DNA of 64,000 bases from Sabethes cyaneus (Eukaryota; Arthropoda; Insecta; Diptera; Culicidae). Each line of letters starts with the position of its first letter. Position 1 is the first letter of the stretch. The stretch covers positions 22,270,268 to 22,334,267 of the forward strand of contig NC_071355.1 of NCBI RefSeq assembly GCF_943734655.1. The letters are read 5' to 3'. Both the position numbers and the translations under genes were made by a program. The notes beneath the pieces are model-generated. The model searched no databases, had not been told where the DNA came from, and worked only from the letters and a program-made list of their open reading frames with translations. This document shows, piece after piece, positions 1 to 11,165 of this stretch.

Positions 1-15
1 TTGCTATGAAAACAG

Positions 16-37
16 AAAAACTCACGCGTGAGTTTTT
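16..37. repeat. Perfect 22-bp palindrome
   Basis: AAAAACTCACGCGTGAGTTTTT is self-complementary, and the symmetry extends outward with a one-base bulge (CAG...CTG). It sits just before the Jockey remnant. Its role is unknown; it may be the terminus of an element that starts outside the window. Confidence 0.6.
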
Positions 38-66
38 TCTGCATAGGATCAAGTTGATTTGGATTT

Positions 67-3045
67 TTGATAAGTCTTGAGATTTCGAGTTTTGAACATC
101 ACTGGGAGGAATACTACTACCCTCCTGCTACTGTAGACACCCTTCCAAAATCAGCCTGTATTCGCCTATACTATCAAAATGTTAGAGGACTCCGCATCAA
201 AGTCGACGACTTCTTCATCTCAGTTAGTGATACAAAAGTCGATGTGATGGTTCTCACTGAGACCTGGCTTAATGACCGGTTCCATTCACCGCAGCTGTTT
301 AGAACGGAATATAATGTTTACCGCAATGACCGCGACCCCATTGGCACGGGCAAATCAAGAGTTTGATTGAAGAGTTTGCAGTTTCTAAGCGATACAAAAA
401 CCAAGGCATTGGGTTTATACCGTCTTTAGACATTACCCTTCATTATCAAGAGACTTCGCAGCCGGCTGTTAGTATTAGAGTACAGGAAAATTACTACTGA
501 CTCTAAGCGATACAGTTCTTCTGCATGCGAATTGTCGATGATCGTGAGATTGAAACTAGCGTCACTAGACTTTCACCTACTATTTGGTAATTACAACCAA
601 TCCGGCCTTCGTTGGAATTGCCCAGCTTCTGGAAAAGTTCAAATCGATCATACATACACTGCTGTAAATGGTGCACTTGTGGATACTTTGGCATTACTCG
701 ACATGCAGCAGATAAATCCATTCACGAATAACCGTGACCGGGCCTTGGACTTGGTATTTGCTAATGTCAATCAGTGAAGTTGTTAACAAAGTTGTTCCGT
801 TACATCCTCCGGTACTTGTCTCTCTTAGCTGTCCGCCCCTCGTTCGATACAAAGAGGGAGGGTTTATTTCTAATTCCCGTCGTAGTAAGTAAAGCCATTC
901 TAATTTTCATCATTTGTTGGGTAAATTTAATGAATACTACAAAAGTTCTTGTACTAATTTGACTAAAACACACTTACCTTCCGATTCGTGAACTCTGAAA
1001 TCACTAAAACGCGATTACTAAAGCATATTATTGAAATTACCCAACTGACTTTATTTCTTAAACTCGTCGTACCGCTTTAAAATCCGTCCATAAAAATTTT
1101 TCATCGCCCGAACTAAAAATCACTACAATGTTTACAAAGCTAACGCATATGTATTTGTGTAGGACGACATGACAAATGTTATTCTGCAAAATTTCTGCAG
1201 GTCAGGCAAGTCTTCCTGGCTGTTGAACAACGAAAATGCCTTACATGAGTTATTTTCATTTATGAATGACGGAAATTGAAACGATTAGTCGACATTTTCT
1301 TCGTCGCACGAAAAAACGTACGAAATTTGGCTGGCAGGACTTCTTTAATGATAAAAAGCATTTAAATAGATCTCAGCTCACTTTGATTGATCGCGTATGA
1401 TAGACAACAAACTAAAATATTAGGGAATAACTAGTTCTGCATAGTGTGTCATAAAAATGGTGCTATTTTTAATAATTTGTGTTGGATAGGACGGGAATAG
1501 GCAATTACGACGAAGCAGCAACACACTCTACTTGACGAATGAGAGTTTGATTTCTATCGTACAGATTTTTCTGGTCTGAATGAAGCTTTGCATTCAATGT
1601 TCCTGGATGGGGTTGATGTGAATATGGCCGTTTCCCTTTTTAACCAGCTGCTCTTATCATTCTTTCGCGACTTTGTCCCACGACTTAGGCCTAAGCGGTA
1701 ACCACCCTTGTTAAATTCATTGCTCCGTCGTTTAAAACGTAAGATATCCAGTGCGGCGCTGAAGTATTTCCGTTTACAAGACGCGATCGCAAAACAAGAG
1801 TTGGTTAGAGCTAGTCGTCAATACAGAACCCCCCAACTGCCATCTTTACTCGAGATATGTTTCGCAAAAGCAAGGGGTCTTAAACAAAATCGTAAATGCT
1901 CTGGGCATTCGTTAACGAGAAGCGCTTCTTGGACTTTGAAACTTCCTGCTCAAATGTCACTTGGTGATCTATCTGCCAGGAATGCTATAAACATCTGTAA
2001 TCTTTTTGCTCAGCTTTTTTTGTTTTTTTTTTTGTATTCGCTCTAGCCCTTGATGTGCAGGAAGCTCTGAAGTTCGTTCCTGCAAACGTGTGCGATATAA
2101 ACATAACTAGTTTAACGCAAAATGAAGCTGAAGTTGCCTTGAAGCAATTGAAATCATCGGCGTCTCCCGGGCCGGATGAAATACCTTTGATTATACTGAA
2201 AAATTGCGCATCTGCTCTTTCGAAACCTCTACAGTTTATTATTAACCAATCGCTTCTTCAGGAAACATTTCCAGTATGCTATATATATGTACTCAAAAAG
2301 GGAAACAAAAATTGCCAATTACCGTGGGCAAGGTTGCTTTGCGCTGGCTCGAAATTATTTGAGATCCTTATCGGTGCCTCGTTGCACAGAAGTTTTCCAC
2401 AATACATCTAAACTGATCAGAATGGCTGTTTTCCTGGTCGCTCAATTAGCATTAGCACAAATCTGGTGGAGTTCAGCTTATATTGTCTACAACGTGGAGC
2501 ACAACTCGACACGGTGTATATTAACATCAAAGCTGCGTTCGATCGGGTTGACCACGCCATACTGCTAGCCAAAATAAAGCATCTTGGTGCTTGTGTCGCT
2601 TTTGTCCGATGGTTGAAATCGTTCCTTGAAAACCGCTGTCTTGCTGTGAAACTGTGGAACTTTGAGTCTTGCGACTTCCGGAGTACCTCAGGGCAGCACC
2701 ATCGGACCCTTGCTATTTTCGCCGAATTACAACGATGTCTGCATGATACTTCCTCCAGGATGCAGAGTCGGGTATGCTGATAAACTCAAAATCTACTTTG
2801 CAGTTCGCTCAGTCGCTGATTGTATCGAATTACAAAAGCTAATATGTTTTATGGTCATGTTTATGTCTGCCGGTAGCCGTTCCATATCAACCGTCTTTGT
2901 GGTTTAATGCGCCTAACTGTTCGGAAAAGGGGCAGTGCCTAATCCAGTATTCACGCGTAATTCTCAGCAGATTGTGGGTTTTCCAGTCAGCCGCGAAAAG
3001 AAGCTTTGACTTGTCTGTTTCACGGATGATCGTTTTGTGCGCAAA
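67..3045 (+). mobile_element. Degenerate Jockey-clade non-LTR retrotransposon
   Basis: Scattered reading frames on the + strand carry an apurinic endonuclease start (YYQNVRGLR and VDVMVLTETWLND, 140-340). Reverse transcriptase blocks follow: SASPGPDEIPLIILKN (about 2155-2210), FDRVDHAILLAKIKHLG (about 2540-2590), and GVPQGSTIGPLLF (about 2680-2720), with YADKLKIY at about 2775 where Jockey elements have YADD. Loss of the second catalytic Asp (D to K) and many frameshifts and stops mean it is inactive. The region between 800 and 1700 is too decayed to read. The copy is cut at its 3' side by the pogo element at 3048. Confidence 0.8.
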
Positions 3046-3537
3046 TACAGTCACCCCAGTATTATGGGCCACCCAGTATTATGGGCCAGTCTATACTTTA
3101 AGTTAGTTTTATACATAACTATTGAGTATGAGTTCAATAGATAACAGTAACATTCTGCTGCATGGTTGACAGCAATACACGCAATTCCAATGCGTTAATT
3201 TTCTTAATTTTCCAAAAGGCGTCAGTAGGCTCCAATCGACTTTCAAATTGTTGTTATTTTTGCGGTTGTTATAAAAAGTCGGTTGTGAATTACAAGCTGA
3301 ATAGCGGCGTAAATTTGTGTGTCTGAGCGTAAAATGGATGAAAATTGAGGGAATAGGTATGTATTCATAGAATAACGGTGAAACCACCTAGAAAAATGCA
3401 TTTTCCGTTTTAATATACGAAATTAAACAATGGCCCATAATACTGGGAGCAAAATTGACTTTTCCCAGTATTATGGGTCAAGCATATACATCAACAGTAT
3501 TCGCTGTTTTTGATTATAATTTTAATTTTTTTCCACA

Positions 3538-3756
3538 GTAAAACGAAAAAACGTGCAAGGAAAATCAATATACAGAAATCGAAGCTCTATGATTCTGATA
3601 TATTGCATTACGCTCTTGATCTAGCAAGACAAACCGAGAAAATTCGGGAAGTTGCAAGGGATCACAATCTACCGTACAGTACAGTTCCGCGTTATTTTTG
3701 GAAACCACCCAAAACTAATAAGCCAGGACCAAATACTTTTCTTCTTCTTGAACTTA
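3538..3756 (+). pseudogene. Pogo transposase N-terminal (psq HTH) fragment
   Basis: An open stretch follows an acceptor-like TTTTTTTCCACAG at about 3537. It reads KTKKRARKINIQKSKL, then the HTH_psq-like block, then PKTNKPGPNT, as at the start of pogo-family DNA-binding domains. It is broken by the LINE insertion at about 3752, and no DDE domain follows. Function would be binding of the terminal repeats; this copy cannot transpose. Confidence 0.6.
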
Positions 3757-4176
3757 CTTACTTTATTTAGTTGGCTTGCCGTTCCAAGACAAAGCCTGAT
3801 GAACAAAGTTTCTCCAATGCACTCGGTTGTGGGTCAACGCTCTCCAATTTCTCAGACTCGCTCCACCTAGTCTAACCATCTTGCTCGCTGCAACCATCTT
3901 GCAAGACGACCAGGGGGTCTTATTCCTACCGGATGTGAGGCAAATACTTTGCAGGGTAGTTATTCGGCATTCTTGCAACTTGTCCTGCCTATCGTATCCG
4001 GATAGCATTAGTCGCCTTCTGTATACTTGGTTTGCCATGTGCTATTCTGGAGACCATCACCTTGATGAAGCCCTCTTCATGATTCGAATGAACTTGACAA
4101 TCTACTCGAAATCCGAACACAGCAATGAGTACCATCCATCATAGATTGAATCAGTTTGATGAGCTTCCTGAAGAAG
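3752..4176 (-). mobile_element. RTE LINE 3'-end fragment with internal deletion, nested in the pogo element
   Basis: 3752-4048 matches the 3' end of the RTE LINE at 43170-43460 (TTGGCTTGCCGTTCC...AGACAAAGCCTG). From about 4052 the match jumps to the segment around 44088-44213 (GACCATCACCTTGATGAAGCC), so about 630 bp of the element is missing. It sits inside the pogo element, so it is younger than that insertion. Confidence 0.75.
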
Positions 4177-4663
4177 AAGCTAAAATTGATTCTAATCTCA
4201 ACTCACTCAGACAGTTGCTGAGCACAGTACAAGATACAGCAAGATCACTAAATCGAGAGAACTACACCCACAACCAACCAACCACCCACACACCCACACA
4301 TACACACACACGCGCGCTCGCTTTTCTCTAAATAAAACCAGTTTTGTTTTACTGACCCATAATACTGGGAGCATTGACCCATAATTCTGACCAGGTTTAA
4401 AAGTGGCCCATAATACTGGGAATGGAACATGCTTACATTTTGTTGTTCTGCAAAAAAGTGTGTGATTTTGGAATAAGTTTGCCTACAGAACATCAAATTA
4501 TGATATATTCATAACCATTTAAGTTATAAATAAACTGTAAATTATTTAAATCTGTGTTTCTACCAATAATTTTGTAGCATCATCATGCTTAACTGGCCCA
4601 TAATACTGGGATGACTGTATACTGCTACTAAGTGATGGTCAAAGTCAATATCCGCACCTTGTA

Positions 4664-4873
4664 AGCAAAGCAAAGCCTGGATGGGTGCTAATTCCGTTAT
4701 CGAAATTTGACCTGTTTTTATACGACAGACTTCGCAACCAGTTATTAGAATACAAGACAGTGCGGGGTCAGTGCTACGATCCTATTGACTCTAACAGCCT
4801 CTCCTAGCCGAGACTCGAACATACGACGACTGGCTTATTAGACCAGCGTCTTACCTCGAGGCCAACTGGGAGG
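4664..4873 (-). mobile_element. tRNA-derived SINE (Feilai-like), 12-bp TSD
   Basis: Read on the minus strand, it begins GCCTCCCAGTTGGCCTCGAGG (A-box region), has an anticodon-like stem and a B box (GTTCGAGTCTC), then a tRNA-unrelated body ending in a short AGGCTTTGCTTTGC tail. Perfect direct repeats CCGCACCTTGTA flank it (4652-4663 and 4874-4885). A second member lies at 60144-60348. Confidence 0.85.
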
Positions 4874-4885
4874 CCGCACCTTGTA

Positions 4886-5150
4886 CGGAACGTATGTTCA
4901 TAATGTTAGAGAAGAACCAGCCATCTATGAGAACGTGGCTCATCTGGTTCATTGTACGTTGGTCAGGTGATCTCCAGGTGGCTTTTTGGACCAAGCCTCG
5001 CAAAGCTGCGGTGTTTATACATCGATGCCGGTTTTCGTTCGTGTCGGTAGGCTATGGGGTCCTATCACCGATCTACATACATTTCTTTCGGTCATACATT
5101 TCTTTCCTATCGACCTGGGCGTTCATACCCCCGATGACGGATTGAATGTG
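4886..5150 (-). mobile_element. Diverged RTE-type LINE endonuclease fragment
   Basis: Blocks such as CTATGAGAACGTGGCTCATCTG, GGTGATCTCCAGGTGG and ATCGACCTGGGCGTTCATACCCC align by eye with the antisense endonuclease region of the RTE copies at 45430-45470, 45630 and 61728. It is highly decayed, with no usable frame. Confidence 0.45.
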
Positions 5151-5220
5151 TCAAATTCAATCAGTGTCGCGATAATTGGTTCCCAAACAAAGTTATGTTA
5201 AGCATAACAATGCGCCTCAA

Positions 5221-6690
5221 CTACCGCAAAAACAGTATAATTATAAAGTACACTACAGTAAAAGTTGCAAGGCCAATTAGAGCAAGACACCGCAGAAAGA
5301 AAACAGTCGCAAACTCGCACCAATAGAAGCATTTTGAATCACCCTAGTGTTATCCTTTCTTTGTGCGGCGAGACACACAACTATAGGACAGACAGCACCA
5401 GCTATCGCGCTCGGAAGCAAATTTCTCCGAGCGACAGCTGATGCGATGAGCAGCATGTGCTGCGGCTGCGGCCGCGGTGCGCGTGTGTTGAAGAGAGAAA
5501 GGTGTAACAAAACACGACACTACGACAGCACCAAACGGCGGAGAGTGCAACAGCTGTGCAGCTGAATGGGAGAGCAGTCCAAATTCAGTCAATTAGATAT
5601 CGTTTCGCGTGGTGGATGTTTTACGTTGATTGCGCCGTTCAGTGAAGGCTGTTTTGGAATTCCAGTTGAGTGTGTCTACGGCAATTGAACTGACCACTGC
5701 ATAGATAGGTATACATTTAAAAGTGCTCTAGCTTTTTTTTGTGGATCAAGTGGGAGGTGGAACAGTTCGGTTGCGAGTTGGATTGGTTGTAACCGTGGTT
5801 ATGCCCATTTTCGCATGTTTTGGCAGCTTCGATTAAAAGATGTGCAAAAACAAGCCTCCAAAAAATAACAACTACTAGTTGCTGTAGGTAGCTGCTGCAG
5901 CAGCTGCTCCAACCAATTGAGCTGCCTCTCAGGCCTGCGGATTGCAACGGTTGATTAATTGAAATTAGATGAATTGGAATGAATGTTAGCTTGTAGGGGT
6001 TCGGGTGCGAAAATAATGCAGTTTGTTTTTTTTTGTGTGATGAGTGAGTGAATCGCGTAGACACGTCGCCGTCATCGCATGCGAACCTAGCAACCGTGGC
6101 GGTGTTTATCGGTGCTTGTTAGCTTTAGTACTCGGGCGACGGGAAAAATGATTTATTTACGATTGTCGTAATAGTGTAGAGAAGTGTAAAAGTGAAGAAA
6201 AAAAGCTATAATATACAATGAAGACATTACGACCAGTGAGAAACCACTACTGAAGAATTATTGATTAAATAAAGAATGAAGAATGACTAACACCTTCTTA
6301 TCAAGCGATTGTAAAATGACTAACGTGAAGTTTAGGAATGCATCGTCTTCGTAGCAGGCGTGTTTATCATCATGTTATCGCTGACAAAGCAGTGTAATCT
6401 GATGATAAAACCCACTTTTACATGACTAAATTGAAGTTTTTAAAGTAAAAATTCGTTTTAAGTGCGTGTCAAATTAAAAGTGAACCTCTAGTGCTTTTTT
6501 ACGGGCAACTGTCTACCATTTATTAGATACGTTACATATTTCGATAGCATAAATTCCTGATGGACCCCTGAGGGCGGGTGTCAACAAGCTGTAAAAGAAA
6601 GAAAAATAGTTGAAGAGTGAAGGACACCACTGACTGCAGTACATAACACAGCACGCGACGAGCCTCCCCGAAGGATATTAACTGGTGACT
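5221..6690 (+). promoter_or_regulatory. Probable promoter and noncoding first-exon region
   Basis: This is the longest stretch at the left of the window without recognisable transposon sequence. It is locally GC-rich and CpG-containing around 5400-5500 (GCTGCGGCTGCGGCCGCGG). It ends in a good donor, GACTG|GTGAGTGAG, with the exon boundary at about 6690. There is no long ORF, so any exon would be 5' untranslated. The next + strand gene with an unresolved 5' end is the TNFAIP8-like gene at 50.1 kb, which makes this a candidate distal promoter for it. The start site is not determined, and it could belong to an unseen gene. Confidence 0.3.
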
Positions 6691-8590
6691 GGTGAGTGAG
6701 CATTATTCTCTTTTTAGTCTAGAACGGCTCTTTCTCCGAACGTTCGCTTCGATAGATAGACAAGTTGGTTGGTTAAAAACCAACGACAGACGACACGGGG
6801 GGAAGTGGAAACTGAACCATGTGTTCGGTAAAGCGTGGATGTAACGACTCGCGCCGGAAAGGTTCTTAACAATATTTAAAGTTTAAAGAAACCTGCCAGT
6901 CCCTCCAGCATAAGACGTACGTATCTACTTTTTCCAACAGATTTCTATATAAAAACCGTCGGAATAGCAGCTGCCAGCCACCATTCGTCCTTCATCAGAG
7001 TGGCATTCTTTTCGCTATACATCCGCTCTCGAATTTCTAGCAGGAAGCGGTTCAAACACATGGGGTTGTCACGACACGAGGGAAAAATAGTCTCGCGTTT
7101 AGGGGAAGAAAGAAACGAGCAAAAATGCTGCTACGATGTCGGTTTAGGCACAGAAATAAGCGCCCCGCTTTTTGGCGTATCTGAAACACGTTGACGAGCT
7201 AACAATGAAACGAAACATTCAAACAGTCACGGAGTGGCCATAGATAGTGATTAGTAACAGTTGAGTATTATGGAACCGTTTGGTGTTATATATTTCAGAT
7301 TGAAAGCATTGCAAAATAAGATTGCCCGTTAGCAGTATTGCTCTCTGGTCGACATCTCGAGTTGAACAAAAACTTACAAATTCACAATCAATGGCTAAAT
7401 GTCATTTCAAGCTGGCAGTCAACGTTTTTAAATTCATGCGAGCTTCACGAAATAATGAAAGATTTTGAAAGCTTTTGTTTACCAATCGATTCATATACCT
7501 AAGATATAGTAATCGTATGGTATGGTATTAGTATAACATTGTTTTTCAATTGATAAATAGTGAAAAGCAGCGGAAAGTTTTAAAGTCAAATTTTCCTAAC
7601 CATTTTTAGTGTGATCGCTTTACCTGTCAGGCACAGACAACTATCTGATCAAATCTAAATCATTACAGAGCTATAAAACATCTTTATTTATCAATTTAAA
7701 GCCCTGGTACCGTCCTAACACGTTTGGCAAACAATAACGAAACAGACTTCTCGGGTCTCTCGTTTCTGACGTTCCTAAAAACGATTGCATTCTCCGGAAG
7801 AACTCGCGGACATTCGCCTTTGCTATGGTATCGCTAATCGTTAAGCAAGGACAGCCTCGCAGGGGTATGGTTGTAGATTTTCCGACCATCGACTACCTCA
7901 TGATTTTAATTCAGAAACTTTTATGACAATGCACCATCGCTTCCGAGACCGAACGTATTTTTAAAGAGATTTCGTGTAGAACATGACTTTTTCCACGAAA
8001 AAACTAGCCTTAACAGCCTTAAAGGTTGTACGAATGGGTGACGTATGACTATATCAGGTCATTAGATCAAAGACTAATGCACTGCATTTCTGGCAAATGT
8101 ATGTTTATAAGAATTTCTGAGTGCCGTTGTTCAAGTGAATGTTTAAAAGAGAAGAGCGAAATATTTAGATTCAATTCTTCGTTGAATGCAATGGTGGCTT
8201 TGACAATACGTGGACGAGGGTTCATAAGTACAACGCCTACAACCATTAAGACATAGATTTCTTTTAAAAATCACTTGTGTGCATCATAAAGGTTGAAATA
8301 GTAATGAATGACCAGCCCACAGATTATTGCATTAAATATGATTATGTGTAGCTTGACATGTTTCAATAATCTTACTTTTACTCGCTTGTGACTTTAAAAG
8401 GCCATTGGTTACAAATAACATTAAAGCCAAAGCACGTTCATCGTAAATATGACGTGTCATTTGAATGTCCTTCTCTTTTGACATGAATGGCAACAGGCAC
8501 GTAAGTTAACGGCGTCGATTCACTGTCTTTTGCTCCGAGAAGATTTTACTAGTTTACTTTCACAGCTTACCGCTTATTACATAGCAGAAA
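6691..8590. other. Unassigned, probably intronic sequence
   Basis: No gene is recognised. An ORF on the minus strand at 7671-7889 has no recognisable motif. The segment at about 8000-8105 (GTTGTACGAATGGGTGACGTATG ... GCATTTCTGGCA) recurs inverted at about 38255-38345, so part of this stretch is repetitive. Confidence 0.4.
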
Positions 8591-8593
8591 ATA

Positions 8594-8953
8594 TGGCACA
8601 TACGCAAAAATTTCTGTTTTATTTGTATGAGAGTCCTTATCCTCCTACCACAGGGGTGAGGGGTCTCAAACCATCATAAAATAAATTCATGCCTCCAAAA
8701 ACCCCCACATGCCAAATTTGGTTCCATTTGTTTTATTAGTTCTCGAGTTATGAGGAAATTTGTATTTCATTTGTATGGGATCCCCCCTTCTAAAAGAAAG
8801 CAAAGGTCCTAATTCACCATAGAAAAAAATCCTGCCTCCAAAAACCCCCACATGCCAAATTTGGATCCTTTTGCTCAATTAGTTCTCGAGTTATGAGAAA
8901 ATTTATGTTTCATTTGTATGGGAGCCCCCCCCCCCCTCTTTGAAGGGAAAGAG
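8594..8953 (-). repeat. Minisatellite-bearing element, left part (interrupted by hAT)
   Basis: Units with CTCGAGTTATGAGGAAATTTGTATTTCATTTGTATGGGAG, a C-rich run, and CATGCCAAATTTGGTTCCATTTG repeat every ~130-180 bp. It is the reverse complement of the Helitron minisatellite at 35.2-36.4 kb and continues at 10573 beyond the hAT insertion. Confidence 0.8.
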
Positions 8954-8961
8954 GTCTCAGT

Positions 8962-10572
8962 TAGAGGTGTGCACAGTCGCGCCGCGCCGCTGCCACCGAC
9001 ACTTTTGAACGTGCCGCCACCGCCAATGATTTAGAACCGGCGCGCCGCCTAGGTCCTTTTTCCCACGCCGACGAAGCAATTCACCCACGCCGACGATATA
9101 GCCCAACATTGACAAAAATGCGGGTCAAAATGTTGACAGCACATAGTGAACCCGTTTTGTGAATTCATTCTTAGAATGTACCTGTAATTTAGATTCAATT
9201 AAACTATCCTAAGTACCCTGAGTGTTATCTTGCGTCCAACTGAGAGCGAATTGAAATGACCTAACGTAAACGAACTTTAGCATGACGTTTTCTGTCACAT
9301 TTCTGTCTTGCCTCCCGGTGTTCATTTCTTTTTAAGGAGACATAAGCGATCAAAATGTTTGAAAAAGTCAAATTGTTTATTTCAGATTTTGATTCTGCAG
9401 TCTTTTTCGTTTATTTTGATACTAATTTTGTAATGATCCGACCACGGGAAGTAACCAAAAAACGACCGAACACATAAGCATTCCACTGCGGCGTGGAACA
9501 ACCTCACTGGGATAAAACGCCGCTCTTGCAAAAACTCTATTTTCAAGCTTTATGTACTGGTGCCAAAATTAGGTGCCGGTCTTACCCCTTATACTGAATT
9601 CCAGTGTTGCAAGCCCGCACTTGTGTGGTCTAATTTTCTCACACGCGCGTTTTAGTCCTAACGAACACGCCGGCATGAGTATCTACTACGGACTCTCGCT
9701 TTTATTTTTTCATGCACTGCGACAAGTTTTTGCGAGTATGTATTTATCTATGAGCCACAGTCGCCGCTCGTCATTGCAATCCAAGCAGCTGACACTCGCG
9801 AGGGCTCGCAGTCTTATCCGCGTGTGTAAGTGAGGGCGTAAGGTGAACAAAACAGAAAAAAATGCAGAATAAGTATCCATATATCCTAGTATGCCGCTAG
9901 CCCGCACGCGCTGTTGGCTTCTCACAAGTGGTTGGCTTTGTAAGCGGGCTGTGCAGAAAGACACTTCGAGGCTGTGCGCTCGCTAGTAAGTAGGTAGCAG
10001 GATGTATGCACGCAGCATCGGTGGTTGCTTATCGTACGCTTGCATCAGTTGCGTATGCGCTGGATGCTGCTTATACTCGCTCGCATGAGACTGGGCATAC
10101 TTTGCTTCTTGCTCGATTTGCAACATTGCCGATTTCACACGCCAAGTTTCAGGCGCCATCTATTATATGCAATGCATGTAATATCCCTTAATTTAAAAAA
10201 ACACATTGGCAGAAAACTGAAATTTAAATTCGATCTATAGCAATCGGATGTTCATATGTTTGGTATAAAATCGAAAGATGGGATGGGTCTACCATATCGC
10301 ATATTCGCAAACATACAAATAAAAAATAATTCAAAGATTTAAGGGTCATTAGAAATCATTCACAAAATAAGCATTATTAGGATTTGTTTTACTTTTCAAC
10401 TTTAGTTTGATTTTTAAAAAGATTTTGCTTGAACTTATTATCGCAATTCGTGATAATTTAACGGTGTAAAATACTCGCACACCGCCGCCGATAATAACGA
10501 ACGGCGTGACGCCGTTGATAAAAATGATTCCTGCGCCGCCGCCGCCGATAATCTGACCGGCGCACACCTCTA
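8962..10572. mobile_element. Non-autonomous hAT-superfamily transposon, 8-bp TSD
   Basis: Terminal inverted repeats TAGAGGTGTGCAC/TAGAGGTGTGCGC bound a 1611-bp element. It is flanked by the perfect 8-bp duplication GTCTCAGT (8954-8961 and 10573-10580), the hAT signature. Removing it restores a minisatellite unit. The two ends are rich in GCCGCCGCC-type CpG repeats. No transposase was seen. The interior (9600-10110) has a homologue at 14500-14880, and 9380-9500 has one at 31885-32000. Confidence 0.85.
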
Positions 10573-11165
10573 GTCTCAGTACACCATAGAAAAAATTAGT
10601 TGATTAGTTCTCGAATTATCAGGAAATTTGTATATTATTTTATGGGAGCCCCCCCCCCCCCCTCCTAAAGGGAGGAGGGGTCTCAATTGACCATTGAAAA
10701 AATTCTTGCCTTCTGAAATGCCAAACATGCCAAATTTGGTTCCATTTGCTAGATTAGTTCTAGATTTATGAAGAAATTTGTATTTCATTTGTATGGGAGC
10801 CCCCCCCCCCGTTTAGAAGGTGAAGGGGTCTCAGTACACCATCGAAAAAAATCCTACCTTCTATAACCCCCATACGCCAAATTTGGTTCCATTTACTTGA
10901 TTAGTTCTCGAGTTCTGAGGAAATTTATGTATGAGCCCCCCTCTTACGCCGTCCATAAAATTGCTTTCTCGCCCACTCCATAAAATTGTTGGCCATTTTA
11001 TCTTTCCAACGACATATAAATTGTTCAGTTTCGTTCAGTAGTTTAGTAGTTATTAGCATTTGAAATCTTTCATTCCAACGTTACACTTCTATTTTCGTTT
11101 TCACAAAGTGCTACCCAGTCCCAGATAGTAAACAAAGACGTAGTCCCACGTCAAAATTCACACTT
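10573..11165 (-). repeat. Minisatellite-bearing element, right part and terminus
   Basis: It continues the array of 8594-8953. The last ~240 bp (10930-11165, ending TAAACAAAGACGTAGTCCCACGTC) is the inverted homologue of 37395-37600 (GACGTAGGATTATGTCTTTGTTTAC...). The two copies therefore belong to one family, placed in opposite orientations. Confidence 0.75.

Larger units (their letters stand above)
3048..4617 (+). mobile_element. Pogo/Tc1-mariner-type DNA transposon with TA target duplication
   Basis: Both ends are visible. The left end reads TA|CAGTCACCCCAGTATTATGGGCC, and the right end is its complement with one mismatch, GGCCCATAATACTGGGATGACTG|TA. That gives ~23-bp inverted repeats starting CAGT and flanking TA dinucleotides (3046-3047, 4618-4619), as in pogo elements. 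The motif CCCAGTATTATGGG recurs subterminally in both orientations (near 3056, 3072, 3431, 3464, 4354, 4398, 4594). Residues encoded at about 3538-3730 form a psq-type helix-turn-helix (ALDLARQTEKIREVARDHNL, then STVPRYF), typical of pogo transposase N-termini. The catalytic DDE part is missing, and a LINE fragment is inserted in the middle. Confidence 0.85.

Noticed and set aside
5347..5592. Alanine- and cysteine-rich open frames in the CpG-rich stretch
   Set aside because: Overlapping frames on both strands arise from the GCTGCGGCTGCGGCC composition; more likely promoter DNA.
7671..7889. Minus-strand 72-codon frame without low-complexity text
   Set aside because: No start context, splice sites or family recognised; it may be chance in intron or an old repeat.
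10006..10240. Overlapping open frames at 10.0-10.2 kb
   Set aside because: They lie within the hAT element interior, have no transposase motif, and the homologue at 14.8 kb does not keep the frames.
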